Notes under the pieces: model-generated
Told to the model about the DNA's origin: nothing
Databases searched by the model: none
The model's input: only the letters and a program-made list of their open reading frames with translations
Part shown: in pieces, positions 24,389 through 40,193 of the stretch
Layout of the letters: each line of letters opens with the position of its first letter
Position numbering within the stretch: the first letter of the stretch is position 1
Program-made: the position numbers and the translations under genes
Source: Ochromonas danica
Lineage: Eukaryota; Sar; Chrysophyceae; Chromulinales; Chromulinaceae
DNA length: 64,000 bases
Direction: 5' to 3'
Assembly (NCBI GenBank): GCA_015146655.1
Contig: VKHL01000001.1
Coordinates: 427,501 to 491,500 of the forward strand

Positions 24389-24658
24389 AGATCGACAACA
24401 ACCCAGGACCTTCCATGTTGTATGCGTTGAGAGCGTGTTGAACAGAGATTGTAGTGTACAGTTAATCCTGACTATTCATTCGTTCCATTTATGAGAATTC
24501 AATCTCTGGTGGACTTATTGTTTTCTGTGTATGTTGATCGTGTGTTGGTGGCATGCTTGCACACGTGTTAAGCTTGGTTCAGTTAACACATTCTCAGCTT
24601 AATAAAAAACATATTCTTGTCTACATTTGACTGTACTGCCACTATTTTGTGTATATCA

Positions 24659-29618
<4,960 letters not shown>

Positions 29619-29947
29619 GACTTTCTATAAATCTTTATTAAGTTGCAAAATAATTCAAGATAAGTCAATAAGTTCTGGACATCATCCAATTACACCAAGA
29701 TGACAAGAAGAAGAAGAACCCAAGCAGAGCACCAGCTCACACAGAGCTAGCTGGCCTAGACTGCCAGCCTGCCAGTCTACCAGAATTTAGAAATCTGGTG
29801 TTTAACTTAAAGGAAGAAGTGGAGATGGGATGAGTGATGAGTGATGAGTGGGTATAATTAAGTAGTCTACTATTCTTTATTTTAATACTGATTGAAAGTA
29901 TTTGAATCTATTTAATTGGTTAAAGGAGATAATATTAATAGAAGAAA
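29619..29947. other. divergent intergenic region ABCC / ZCCHC10
   Basis: 329 bases with a TTAACTTAA element at 29802-29810 and an AAATCTGG word at 29791-29798. GATGAGT is tandemly repeated about three times near 29831-29850. No gene seen. Confidence 0.45.
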
Positions 29948-30586
29948 ATGATTCCCAATCGTCAGGCTATGAGTCGTAGAAAGAAGGAAGAAATCCCCAA
30001 AAACATGGTTTGTCAGAAGTGTTTGGCAGTGGGTCACTGGACCTATGAGTGCAAGAATCCTCGGGCTTATCTACAACGAGAATCTGTAACTCAAAGAATT
30101 AAGACGCAAAATGATCGGCAGTTCAACTTGGACAGACCTCCAGAGGACAGCAACATTGGAAATCGTTTTCTCTCGCGCGGCCCCCCCATCGCACCCAGCA
30201 ATGCCACCCCCACAGTGATAGCTAAGCTATCTTCTTCCGAGCCTACAGTGGAGGCGACTAAAACTGGAGCCCAAGAGAATGATGAAGATGCGCGCGCTTC
30301 TAAGAAGCGAAAGAGAAGACGAAGTTCCTCGAGTAGTTCAAGCTCGAGCAGTTCTAGTTCCAGTTCAAGCTCTAGCTCTAATTCGAGCAGTGATGATGAG
30401 AGTGTGAGCAGCCGCAGCTCTTCTTCTAGTTCCAGCAGCTCGAGCTCAAGTTCTTCGGGCTCCAGTAGTAGCTCTAGTGATTCCAGTAGCTCAAGTAGTT
30501 CGTCATCGTCCTCTAGTGCTTCGAGTTGTAGTGCTTCGAAGAAAAAGTCTCGAAACCATAAAAGAAGAAAGCTGGTGGACTTGTAA
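29948..30586 (+). CDS. ZCCHC10: ZCCHC10-like zinc-knuckle protein with long poly-Ser tail
   Basis: Single exon, 212 residues. The N-terminal CCHC knuckle VCQKCLAVGHWTYECKNPRA (about 22-41) matches the ZCCHC10 signature C-x2-C-x4-H-W-T-Y-E-C, followed by YLQRES as in the animal protein. A basic cluster KKRKRRR (about 119-125) and about 80 residues of nearly pure Ser with a few Asp, Glu and Arg follow, ending in basic KKKSRNHKRRK. This is the layout of SR-like nuclear RNA-associated proteins. Animal ZCCHC10 is poorly characterised. The Ser codons are mixed (TCT, AGC, AGT, TCG), so the tract is selected at protein level rather than being a DNA microsatellite. Confidence 0.85.
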   Translation: MIPNRQAMSRRKKEEIPKNMVCQKCLAVGHWTYECKNPRAYLQRESVTQRIKTQNDRQFNLDRPPEDSNIGNRFLSRGPPIAPSNATPTVIAKLSSSEPTVEATKTGAQENDEDARASKKRKRRRSSSSSSSSSSSSSSSSSSSNSSSDDESVSSRSSSSSSSSSSSSSSGSSSSSSDSSSSSSSSSSSSASSCSASKKKSRNHKRRKLVDL

Positions 30587-31134
30587 AATAGAACGAATGT
30601 ATTCTTGAAGGATTGGATTTCGTAAAATGTTCCGCACAACATTATTTTGAGTGAATTCGGGAATTGTGTGGATATTCTGAAGTGTACCAAACACAATGTT
30701 GGTTCATCTCACGAAGAGTGTCTCCTACAAGTGTTGAAGCAGAAATTCTCTAAATCGCAGTGTAAAAGATTGGCCCAAAACTCTCCACTGCATCTTGTTC
30801 TTTGCTACATCGTCTTCAAAACGATTTGTAAGGCATGGAGCACCAGTGAGATCCATCATCGCTTCATAAGACTAACCTGCTCGGATGGCATTACAGCTAC
30901 AATGCACTTTAGCATACGCTTTTTCAGCTCGCAAGACCTATAATTGTGGACCCACGAGAATGTATAGGGCCAACACCAGGATAACGAGGGAAATAGTCAT
31001 CCAAAAGAACATCCCGTTGGCTACCATTCTTGTAAATCTAATCAATAGCAGTAGCCCTAATCAATACCGAGGCGTGAAAAACCACCGACAATACCGGGCA
31101 GATCAGCTACGAGAATATTTAACAATTATCACTT
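30587..31134. other. intergenic region
   Basis: 548 bases between converging genes ZCCHC10 and QCR8-like. Several short plus-strand ORFs look random. A 29-codon minus-strand ORF (30938..31027) encodes one clean hydrophobic segment and is reported as a weak finding. Confidence 0.4.
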
Positions 31135-31511
31135 CTAAGCACGGTGATGGAAAGCAAGCTCCTTGTGCTTCGCTTCAGCCCAGTAGTAGACAGCAATGCC
31201 TACGCCAAGACCAATACCAGCCTCAACGAGACCTTCCTTCACCTTCTTGAGGATCTTGATAGGGAGCTCCTTCAAAAGAGGAGTAACGATGCGCTGCTCA
31301 AAAGGAGAAAGATGCTGTGTGACAAGACCATCCACCTGGTAGTGCTTCTTCCAGAGCTAACGAAAGGGAAAATCACAAAGCAGTTGTCAGTCGACTTCAT
31401 TTAACACAAATGGGCAAAGAATTTTCCGTAAAACAATTGTATCACCTTCTTCAAAGCAGGATGAATATCAGTTCTCTCAGCAAGGCGGACGAAGCTTCTA
31501 TGCCAAACCAT
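31135..31511 (-). CDS. UQCRQ: cytochrome bc1 complex subunit 8 (QCR8/UQCRQ-like)
   Basis: Small inner-mitochondrial-membrane subunit of complex III. Exons 31446..31511 and 31135..31356, phase 0, intron 89 bases, give 95 residues. The start MVWHRSFVRLAERTDIHPAL is in exon 1. Exon 2 carries the family core GLVTQHLSPFEQRIVTPLLK, a basic amphipathic helix and a single TM segment (GIGLGVGIAVYYWAEAKHKE), ending in a short hydrophilic tail. The YxLSPFEQ-type motif and the Y-x-W-x-x-x-x-H ending match UQCRQ. Length agrees with the family (about 80-95). Confidence 0.82.
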
Positions 31512-31862
31512 TTTTAATCCAACAAGCAAGACACAAGGACGGTAATGTTGTCAATGATCTCCTCTCTGCCTTGTTCGCTTGGTGCTGTCCGTGCTGCTCG
31601 TCTCTGCACCACCATCGCGTCCCGCTTTCGGTCAGTTAGGGACGAAGTGTTTTTCAGATGGACTTCTTCCGATCTCTCTGACTTCTTGCCTTCCCTTGCC
31701 CCTTCCACTCCTTCCACTCAGATAAAGAGACACAACAGTAGGTAGTCTACCCTCTCCAAGTCATTGTGATTTGCAACCTGGACGAGCAATAGAATTGACT
31801 ATTTATTATTGTTGTCATCTGACTTAGAAGAGAAGAGAGAGAACTCACATGAGATTATAAAG
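31512..31862. other. intergenic region
   Basis: 351 bases between divergent genes. A 66-codon plus-strand ORF (about 31545..31745) begins with an Arg/Ser-rich, presequence-like stretch but has no recognisable domain. It is not called. Confidence 0.35.
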
Positions 31863-32660
31863 ATGATTCCAGTGGCTATTCCCATCAATCAAAGTTATGT
31901 TTTTGAAAGTGATAATGAATCTCATGTAAATGCTGATGAGCTTTCTGATCTCTCTGATGTCTTTGATGACAATGAATCTGTCAATGGGTTGTCAAATAAT
32001 GAAGTCACTACGGCGGATTCAGGGGGTGGGGGTGGCAGATCGTTGATTAGTCTAGATGAGATTCCCTATGATCGTGATGTGAAGTGGATTAATGTACCCA
32101 CTAATGCTCGTCCCAGACACAGTCTCATCAACCCTGATGCATTGAGAATGCTGAAGAATGTAGATATTATTGCATCAGGTAAAGCCAATGATCGTGTAGA
32201 GGAGAGGAAGAAAAGCAGTGCTGAACCTCGTGGGCGACGTCGAGAATTGCGTGAAGGAGGTGAAACAAATGCTGGTGCAAGACAAGCAGAATATAATCGA
32301 TCACGGCATGCTGATGCAAATGCGACGGAACGTGCTCATAATCACAGTTATACCCATCACAAACAAAGCCCACGAGATGATCCTCCAGAGGCGGGAGGAG
32401 GACATCCTCGACGTGCACATGGTCGACGTAGTAGCAAAGAGCATACGCCTTTCACGAAGGCTACTCCTTCTCCCGGGGAATTTTCTGGTAAATCTAGTCG
32501 ACGTCAACAAAGTTATCAACAGCCCTCATCACAGCCAATGCAAATGTCAACTTCACTTAACGCCTCTTCGAACCAGATGACAACTTCTTCCGATGAAAAT
32601 GCTGGTTTTCAGCTCAACCCTTGTGCTAGAGAGTTTGTTCCATCTTTTTCCTTTCGTTGA
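31863..32660 (+). CDS. disordered protein with C-terminal PAM2 (PABP-binding) motif
   Basis: Single exon, 265 residues starting MIPVAIPINQSYVFES. Almost the whole protein is low complexity: an acidic Ser/Asp/Asn-rich N-terminus, then an Arg/His/Gln/Ser-rich region. The exception is the end, QLNPCAREFVPSF (about 250-262). It fits the PAM2 consensus L-N-x-x-A-x-E-F-x-P, which binds the MLLE domain of poly(A)-binding protein in PAIP, ataxin-2 and TOB proteins. I infer a cytoplasmic mRNA-associated PABP partner. No RNA-binding domain is visible, so the family cannot be named. Confidence 0.65.
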   Translation: MIPVAIPINQSYVFESDNESHVNADELSDLSDVFDDNESVNGLSNNEVTTADSGGGGGRSLISLDEIPYDRDVKWINVPTNARPRHSLINPDALRMLKNVDIIASGKANDRVEERKKSSAEPRGRRRELREGGETNAGARQAEYNRSRHADANATERAHNHSYTHHKQSPRDDPPEAGGGHPRRAHGRRSSKEHTPFTKATPSPGEFSGKSSRRQQSYQQPSSQPMQMSTSLNASSNQMTTSSDENAGFQLNPCAREFVPSFSFR

Positions 32661-33021
32661 TTTGTGAGCAGCTTTTTTGTTACTCTGTGATGGCTGTTTG
32701 GGTGAGTGGTGAGGTGAGCCCCTCTGATTGCTCCGAAGAAGCTGCTGTGATTTTTGCCGCCTCAAGCAATGGCTCGATGGCAACTGTGCAATATAGTCAA
32801 GCTTCAAGATATCCATTGTATGTGGAGAGGAGAAAGTTTAGTTTTTTGCGGAAACATGCCCCAAGCACATTTTAATCTCTGTTGAAACACCTTCTGCAAG
32901 AGAAAAGGCTTCCCTGTATGACCCTAACCCATTAATACACCAGTTATCCTCCTACTTTGTTAAGGAGAACTTTTCCAGGTTTCTTTCTTGCTTCCTCGGG
33001 GTCGGGGGGAAGGGGGCGGTG
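32661..33021. other. convergent intergenic region
   Basis: 361 bases between two converging stop codons, with a GGGG-rich patch near 33000-33020. No gene or repeat seen. Confidence 0.4.
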
Positions 33022-33522
33022 CTATGTAGTCGCTGTCTGGACCACAACTGTTTTTGTTAGCACATTTCGTAAATCCTCCAGTACAGGTTGCAACTCGTTG
33101 TCAATGTCCTTTGGCTCATAAACAACGAAGTGATCAGAAGGTTTGAGGCAGTAGAATACCAAGAGAAAATAGTCAGTCAATTGATAGAGACACAGGACAG
33201 TCTCATTCACACCACGCACTTTCAACCCATTCACTCTACCACCACCACTACCACCGCCTCCACTATCCCCTCCTCTTAACTTGACCAACAGCTCTTTCGA
33301 TAGGTTAAAGACACTCAAGACATGACTAATATACTCTGAAGTGATCGCACTCTTTTCCAGTGAAGCGAGAACATCACCATGAATAGTGAGGATGGCAGGA
33401 TATTGAACACGTTGAAAAGTGGAATAAATCCAAGAGAGATGATCTTTTAAAATAGACTCAAGCTCAGAAGTTGCTTTCTCAGGTGAAAGACTGTTTCTCT
33501 CTCGATCACTAAAGAGAGCCAT
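33022..33522 (-). CDS. hypothetical helical protein
   Basis: Single exon, 166 residues, not recognised. It is predicted mainly helical: a first helical block (about 15-85, ATSELESILKDHLSWIYSTF and SEYISHVLSVFNLSKELLVK), a Gly-rich linker (about 86-98), and a second hydrophobic helical block (ETVLCLYQLTDYFLLVFYCL) before a polar tail. The pattern suggests a small subunit of a larger complex. The start at 33522 is the only good ATG. It shares a 118-base divergent promoter with CCDC12, which contains TTAACTTAA at 33597. Confidence 0.5.
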   Translation of the reverse strand: MALFSDRERNSLSPEKATSELESILKDHLSWIYSTFQRVQYPAILTIHGDVLASLEKSAITSEYISHVLSVFNLSKELLVKLRGGDSGGGGSGGGRVNGLKVRGVNETVLCLYQLTDYFLLVFYCLKPSDHFVVYEPKDIDNELQPVLEDLRNVLTKTVVVQTATT

Positions 33523-33640
33523 CTCATCTCATCTCGTTCTAATTCAATTCATTCTCTTGCTCACTCAAAAACCGTTTCTGCGTCAAAACAGTTTTATTAA
33601 CTTAAGAGGAGATGCTCGACCAAAACAAACAAGAAAGGCA

Positions 33641-34128
33641 ATGGGAATGGAAGCGGAAATATTACAACGGAAGAGAAGGATTCAGGTAAATCTCATGTCT
33701 TTCTTTTCTATCAAAGAATAGTGTTATCATTGACTTGTCTATCTGGTTATCAGGAAATCCGTGAGAAAGCCTTAAAGGCCAATAATCATCACAACTCAGC
33801 AGCGGGTGCTGCCTCTGGAACTACTCCGAATGGTGACAATGATTTAAGTCAAGAGGTTGTGAAAGAACTTCCTCAAGAAGGTGAACATCGTGAGAAGAAA
33901 GGGAAAGTAGAGAGTCTTTTAGTTGACGCGATGCTAGCCAAGCCAGCGGATGTGATCAAAGCGGAGTTGGAGAAAGTCAGCCGGGAAGAAGTCGCCATCA
34001 TCCCAAAGAAAGTCAATTGGGACCTTAAAAAGCAGATAGAAGGTAAACTAGAAAAGCTTCGTCGGAGGACACAGAAGGCCATTGTGGAGATCTTGCGAGA
34101 GAAGCTGGCGACAGAGGAAGACAACTAA
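33641..34128 (+). CDS. CCDC12: CCDC12 / Cwf18 splicing factor
   Basis: Spliceosome-associated protein (Cwf18 family). Exons 33641..33685 and 33754..34128, phase 0, give 139 residues. Exon 1 encodes MGMEAEILQRKRRIQ, continuing EIREKALKANN, the basic start of the family. The C-terminal signature KKVNWDLKKQIEGKLEKLRR followed by RTQKAIVEILREKL matches the human PDWDLKRDVAKKLEKLKKRT region. The middle is low complexity. An upstream ATG at 33613 is in a different frame and was not used. Confidence 0.85.
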
Positions 34129-34315
34129 CCCACTATGTACACCAATACTACACCATAGCAATAAAATACAATACAATAGTCTCTCCTTCCCCTCTCCTCC
34201 CGTGAGCACAGAAACAACAACCTTCGCTTCGTTTGTATAAAGAATTATCATTAAAGAGTTGCCTTCATCATGTTATTGTTGAGTAATGAGAAAACTTATG
34301 AGTAGCATCACTTAT

Positions 34316-35823
34316 TTACTTCGAGCGCTTGTAGATCTTCTTGAGCAAGTCATTGAAGACGTCCTTAGGCATCTCGGACACCTGGCCAAGAAGCTTCTGG
34401 ATAGAGCGGAATGACTCCTCTTCGTAGTTCTTGAAGAGATTCTCCAAGTCAAGCTCTTGGTAAAGTTGTTTCACACGCTTGACGTTAACCTCTTCCTTCT
34501 TGCCGTAGTTGGCATGCAGAACTTCGAGTTGGGCAGGAGTGGCGCGGCTGAGAGCCTGCACCACAAGCCAAGAGCACTTGTTGTCTTCAATGTCGGTTCC
34601 GATCTTGCCAATCACCTCGGGCTTGCCATAGCAATCGAGATAATCATCTTGAATCTGGAAGTACTCGCCCATGATGAGCAAAATCTCCCTGGCTTGCGTG
34701 TACAGAGGACGATCAGTGATGCCAATCATGATCATGGGCAGAGCAACAGGCAGATAGAAAGAGTAGAAGGCAGTCTTATACTTGACAATCTTGCGATAAC
34801 GATCAATGGTGAAACGAGACAAATCAATAGGAGCATCCAAAGGCTGAGAAGTCAAGTCCAAGAGTTGGCCAAACTCGGTCTGTCGAGTAACTTCCAAGAA
34901 CAAGTCTACCAGAGCATAATAGTACTTCTCACGACCAAAGTAGCGCTTCAAAATCTTATAGACAAAGCTCTCAAGGATGAAAGAGTCGTTAATGGCGATC
35001 AGCTGGACGTTCTTCTTGCGGAACCAGCAAGGATTGCCACGGCGAGTAGTGCTGTCATCCATCAGATCGTCGGCCACAAGGAAGAAAGCCTGAAGAAATT
35101 CAATGCACCAACCCAAAGCAGCAGCCTGGATACGCTGCCTTTCAGTCACCTCACGACCATAGGACTTGGCCAAAGTGCGGTAAGCAGCCAAGACGGTAAG
35201 TCCTCTGTTCATTTTTCCTCCAGCCACAGTGTACTTGACCATCTCATCCACCCAGTTCACAGCCTCATCATTCAGTTCATAAACGGTCGCAATATCAGAA
35301 ATTAACTCCTTTGAGAGCCTAGTAAAAATATCAATAACAATCGATGGGTATTAAAAAACCAAACTACCAAAAGATGAAAAGAAAGAGAAACTAACTTGTC
35401 CAAGAGCTGTTCAAAGTAAACAACATCATCAGTAGCAGGATTCTTAGGGATGTCAAAGTCGACAGCGCTATCACAAGAGGCAGGGGCTTCAAGTAGAGAA
35501 GACACACCCTCCTCCTCGGAAGTCTGCACAGGACCAGCCAGGTACATGGCTCCACCAAAGTAGGTGGCACCAATCACCAACAAAGACACAGCAAAACGAA
35601 TTTCTGTACCCAAAGCTCCATAAAGTTCCCAAATCTTCAGTAATTGGGTATTGTTGGAGTAGATCAAGAAAGCAACCGTACTCGCAAAACTTGTACCAAA
35701 AATCGCGAACTGGAAGAAAGTTCTCTGGTTTTGATCTTTGATAGAGTTAGACACAAAAATAGTCAAAGAGGCCACAACAAGAGCACCAAAGCTCGGAATG
35801 AGAGTAGGAATCAATTCCGCCAT
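34316..35823 (-). CDS. FPPS: farnesyl diphosphate synthase with N-terminal membrane domain
   Basis: Makes FPP (C15) from DMAPP/GPP and IPP for sterols and prenyl groups. Exons 35396..35823 and 34316..35318 splice in phase (DK then LSKELI) to 476 residues. Residues 163-476 are a complete type I eukaryotic FPPS. The first Asp-rich motif DDLMDD (about 226) is preceded by Phe-Phe at -5/-4, which sets C15 length. The second is DDYLDCYGKPEVIGKIGTD (about 367), and EDNKCSWLV follows. The C-terminal basic residues KRSK are present. The first 140 residues are unusual: three hydrophobic segments (about 8-26, 36-56, 74-97) and an acidic linker. FPPS is normally about 340-350 residues and soluble, so this copy is probably membrane-tethered. 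The N-terminus does not look like a plastid presequence. Confidence 0.88.
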
Positions 35824-36086
35824 CTCTTCTGGAATAATGAGGTCTGATTGTGATTGAGAGACTTCCCAGCCTCAGCTGCCAGATGGACCATAAACAATCT
35901 TTCCACTCTTAACTTCCCCACAGATCTGCAAATCTGGCGAATTGGCTTCATCGGTCAGTGACCGTTTCAACTCACGCCACCATCACTTCTGTTGATCTAA
36001 TTTGATCCGGTCTATACCGTAGAACCCCCCTGTTTCAAGAAAAAAGACCTCGCAACCAGTTGATAGATAGATACAGATATAGATCA

Positions 36087-37669
36087 ATGAGGAATCCACC
36101 ATCAGGTACAAGAAAAACTATAAAAAGTGGAGGTGCAGAAACCCCCACAGGAGGACAGACAACCAACACAAGTGGTAAGGGAATGGGCACCTTGTCAGGA
36201 GAAGGAGGACAGTTCTTTAATGCAAGACCAACATCAGCAACCATTAATACTGAACATCATGATGATGGAATCTCTCTTCATGCACGAATTGGACAATTAG
36301 AGAAAGACTTGGAAAGAAGACAAGAGAGTTATATTACTCGTGAACGAGCTTACAAAATGAGAATTGATGAACTTGAAGAAGAATTAGCAGCACAACGTGA
36401 AGCTAAAACTGGATGGATGAAAAGTGATTCTAAAATAAGCAAACTAAAGTCCATGCATAATCAAATCTTAAGTAATGTTGAATTAGTTCAAGATCGAACA
36501 GCACGTATTTTACAAGAACAAGAACGAGATCTCCTTAGAGCATTTCGAGCACGTTTATTTGATGTTCAGACAGAACTAGAGAAAGAAAAAGGAAGAAAAG
36601 ATGATGGAGCAGCAGCTTGGATTGAACGTAGTCGTAAATTGGAAGCAGAGGTAGAATGGGCAAAAGAAGTGGCGGATCGTCTGGAAAGAGTCAATCAGAC
36701 TCTATTACAAGAAAATAATCGTCTAAAGAGTCAATTTACAAGTCAAGAAGAAGATAGAAATTTCCTTATTAAGCAGTTAGTAGCTGTAAAGAAAGACAAT
36801 GCTCGTCTTCGAGCTGAATATACCGAGTTAGAGAAAGAGAATGATGACTTGAAGGTGAGGTCCAGTTTGTTGGTCTTCTCACATCTAAAAACCTGTTACT
36901 CATGTTGTGCCTTGATGGTCATTTTGATAACAATAGGCTGAACTCAAAGAACTACGTGAAATTGGTCCAGCTATTCCTAGTCCAATGAAGGGGGCATTGG
37001 CAAGTAACGTGCAAACCAACAAAGAGAGTGAAGAAAGATATAAAGACATTAATGTTAGATTGAGGCGACTACTGGCTGAAGAGAGGAAGAGTGCCAAAGA
37101 AGTATGTTGCTTAGTTTTTCGTATTTTATTATTGACGACTGTGATTGATCACGATGTTCTATTTATAGGCTCGGCAAAATTATGAAAAGGAGCGAGGCAC
37201 TCGTACCGAGATGGAGTTATTGCTGCGACAATGCGTTGAAGATGTTCGAAAGGAAATTGCTCGAAGATACGTTGAAGAAGGACAATTCAATGCATCCACT
37301 GGCAATGATCTTGCTAAGTTATATGGTAAACAACCTGAACTTATTCCAGTTGAGGATTTCTCACAAGCAGACCGTGAGCGTGTTCTGGAGTTGTTATTGT
37401 CACAAGAGCGAGTGGTTTCTTTGCTTTATGCCAAAACTTTCCCAATCACGCAAGCAGCAAAAGGGAGTGCTATGCCATTGGATAATGGTGCAGCTCAAGC
37501 CAGTAATGTTGATTACTCACAGCTATTGGAAGCAGATCGCCCCGGCAGCAGTCCATCGATGGAAGGAGCTAATCTCAGTCGCCCAATGAGTACCGGAGGA
37601 AACGCCGTTGGCTCGTCGAAAATTCCCACTCTACCACCAGTCACAGGAAATCGCTTAGCTAGTAGATAA
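36087..37669 (+). CDS. conserved-looking coiled-coil protein
   Basis: Three exons, 36087..36854, 36937..37101 and 37169..37669, phase 0, give 477 residues. After a Gly/Thr-rich N-terminus (about 1-50) almost the whole of 60-370 is coiled coil (RIGQLEKDLERRQESYITRE, WIERSRKLEAEVEWAKEVAD). It holds a conserved-looking core DRNFLIKQLVAVKKDNARLR. The C-terminus is Ser/Pro-rich. Such proteins are frequent in cilia and basal bodies, and the window has several ciliary genes, but I cannot name a family. The in-frame TTG at 36060 precedes the first ATG (36087), which is taken as the start. Confidence 0.7.
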
Positions 37670-37829
37670 TGCTGATGTTACTAGAAGGGATTTAAGTTAA
37701 TTTTTTATTTCGGTTCACTACACTAAGGTAATGCATTGGCATGGGTGGAGTGCGTAATATAAATGGGTTGAGTGTGGACAAACTATACGCCAACGTATGG
37801 CATCAAATAGTCAGAGAACATTCCAGTGC

Positions 37830-40193
37830 TTAAATAAAGCAGATAGTGCTACCCCCCACAATCATAATCTAACATCAAAACAGAGAGAAGTCAAATTGGG
37901 AATAAAAATTAACGATCAATATAAAACTCACTTTATTGGTTTGTTCCATGATGTGCAAAATCGATTCAATCTGACCATCCACATCTTTGGATAGAGAGTG
38001 TAGTTCCCTTAACTCTGCGACCAAGTCAGGAAGTTCAATGCTCAACAGTCCTTGAGCGGACTTTTCCGCAAGAAGGCCATTAATATGCGCAGATAGAGAT
38101 GAACTATTTGACTCTCCGCCTTTGCTTTCTTCCACTCCATTTTGTTGTTTATCAGTGCTTTCGGATTGACTCGAAGAGCCATCAGGCAGAACATTTTGAT
38201 AGCCAACTTCGTGGAAAAGAACAAAATTAATCAGCTCCACAGCAACATCCACATCCAAATTGTCAACAGAATCTGATAACCGACTCTTAGCAGCAGCTGA
38301 GGAGATACGAATAATTGTCTCCAATGTTCGTGCTGTAATTGGCAAGTTCTTGCGCGTTTGCTGAGCGCGCATGTTTGTGTACGCTGAAGCGATCTGATCC
38401 ATGGCTTCGTTTGACAAGACAGGCTGAATACGATTCTTAGCGAAGTGAATATATTTCCGCAAGAAATCCTTAGTGAGAATATCATCCTTATGATCAGCAT
38501 TACGATGGACGTCTCCTGCAAACGTTTTACCGACACGTTGCCAGACCACAGAATCCACAGCTGTGCTATTATCAGTGGTATCTTCGAGACTTAAGGAAGA
38601 AGATGCTTGATTGATTGCTTCCGGCTCCATTATAGTACCAGGGCGACGATACTGGTGGGATCGAACAACATGTTCTGCCAATCTTCGATCAAAATTGGGA
38701 TCCAATTGATCAAGTACGATGAACAGTAAATCGAAACGAGAAAGCAATGAATCTGGTAACCCAATATTATCCTGAGGGCGACGAGTCTTATCATACTGAC
38801 CATAGACAGGATTGGCAGCCGCCAGAACACAGCAGTGAGCATTTAGTGTGGCATGAATTCCTGCCTTGGCGATCGTCACAGTTTGCTGCTCCATCACTTC
38901 ATGAATGGCTACACGATCAATCTCATTCATCTTGTCAAACTCGTCAATACATACAACACCACGATCTGCGAGAACCATTGCACCTGCTTCCAACCGACGC
39001 TCACCAGTCTCTGGATCCGAAGTAACAGCAGCAGTGAGACCCACACCTGACGAACCCCGACCTGTGGTCGAAATAGCGAGCGGTGCTATGTCCAGTACCG
39101 CACGCAAGAGCTGACTCTTTGCCGTAGATGGATCACCCACAAGCATAATATTAATATCACCACGTAAATGCGTGCCATTCTCCAGCACTCTCTCACATCC
39201 ACCTAATAGCTGCAAAATCAGGGCCTTTTTAATGTAATCATGCCCAAAAATAGAAGGACAAAGAGAACGAGCCATCACATCCAACACATCTTCTCGTGCA
39301 GAAATATCACGAATATTCTTCACATCATTACCAGTGAGTCGGACAGCACCAACTTCCTTCCCGATCACCGATACATTGTTGCAAATAAGAACTGTACGAA
39401 ACAAGCCATTCGTTTGGCCATTACTTTGGAAAGGCAGCGATCGGTAAACACCAACACACAGAACGCGGTCTCCAGGCTTGACACGATCAACTAAATCATG
39501 CTCAAGAATTACATCGACTGATCGCGGTAGTTGTCCAACACGTGACTTCTCAGGCATTTCTTGCAAGACAATCGATTGATAATCTTTGAAGAGACATAAG
39601 CCAGGCTCCAATTCTAAAGGATTACCATTTTGATCTTTGGTAGGAATAGCAGAGGAAGTGGGCATCTTCTCTCCTCCATTCTCTTTCACCTCAATACCGA
39701 TGTCCAAGGACGAAGAGTCTCGATACTCACGAAGAGAATATTGATTTGTTTTGGGACAATACTGAACAGATCGAACCAGTTTAGGACGAACACTAGAGCA
39801 TTTAACAACTATACCTTCCACTTCCACCAAACTATTGAGTAACCGCGAATTCAAACCTCTTGGGGAGATGGAATTGGAGCCAAAACTGCCTTCAAATCCC
39901 ACTTGTAAATCTTTCGAAGTGAGTGCTTTCTCAAAAGAAGGATCAAGACTTCTTGCTGTTTCAGTAGCAGCTTCTTGTAAGGCAATTATATATTCACGAG
40001 GTTGACGAATAATACGTGAGGCTAACTCAGTTTCTTTGGATCGTAATTCATTGATATTTAAGACAAATCGAAACTTCTTGTCCCCAATGGATTGTCTGAT
40101 TTGTTCCAAATACTTTCCTTCATATTCATCAGCTCCAAGAAACTCAATGAACTTTCTCTTATGTAATTCGATCGCTCTACTTTCTGTCTGCAT
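37830..40193 (-). CDS. MCM3: MCM3, replicative helicase subunit
   Basis: Subunit of the MCM2-7 replicative helicase. Exon 1 is 37932..40193. A 39-base last exon, 37830..37868, replaces the read-through tail and ends in a short hydrophobic strand like MCM3 of other eukaryotes; total 766 residues. Motifs: N-terminal OB/zinc region VEGIVVKCSSVRPKLVRSVQ, Walker A LVGDPSTAKSQLLR, TTGRGSSGVGLTAAV, Walker B VVCIDEFDKMNEIDR, sensor 1 VLAAANPVYGQYDKTRRPQD and Arg finger LLSRFDLLF. The CSSVRPKLVRSV segment and the lack of a full N-terminal C4 zinc finger favour MCM3 over MCM5. The ATG at 40193 is used; the frame runs open upstream without another ATG. Confidence 0.92.

Noticed and set aside
30091-30696. 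201-codon minus-strand ORF rich in Leu-Glu repeats
   Set aside because: It is the antisense shadow of the poly-Ser tract of ZCCHC10.
31545-31745. 66-codon plus-strand ORF with presequence-like start
   Set aside because: No recognisable mature domain and no independent support. Left as intergenic.
34457-35305. 282-codon plus-strand ORF
   Set aside because: Antisense to the highly conserved FPPS exon; no domain of its own.
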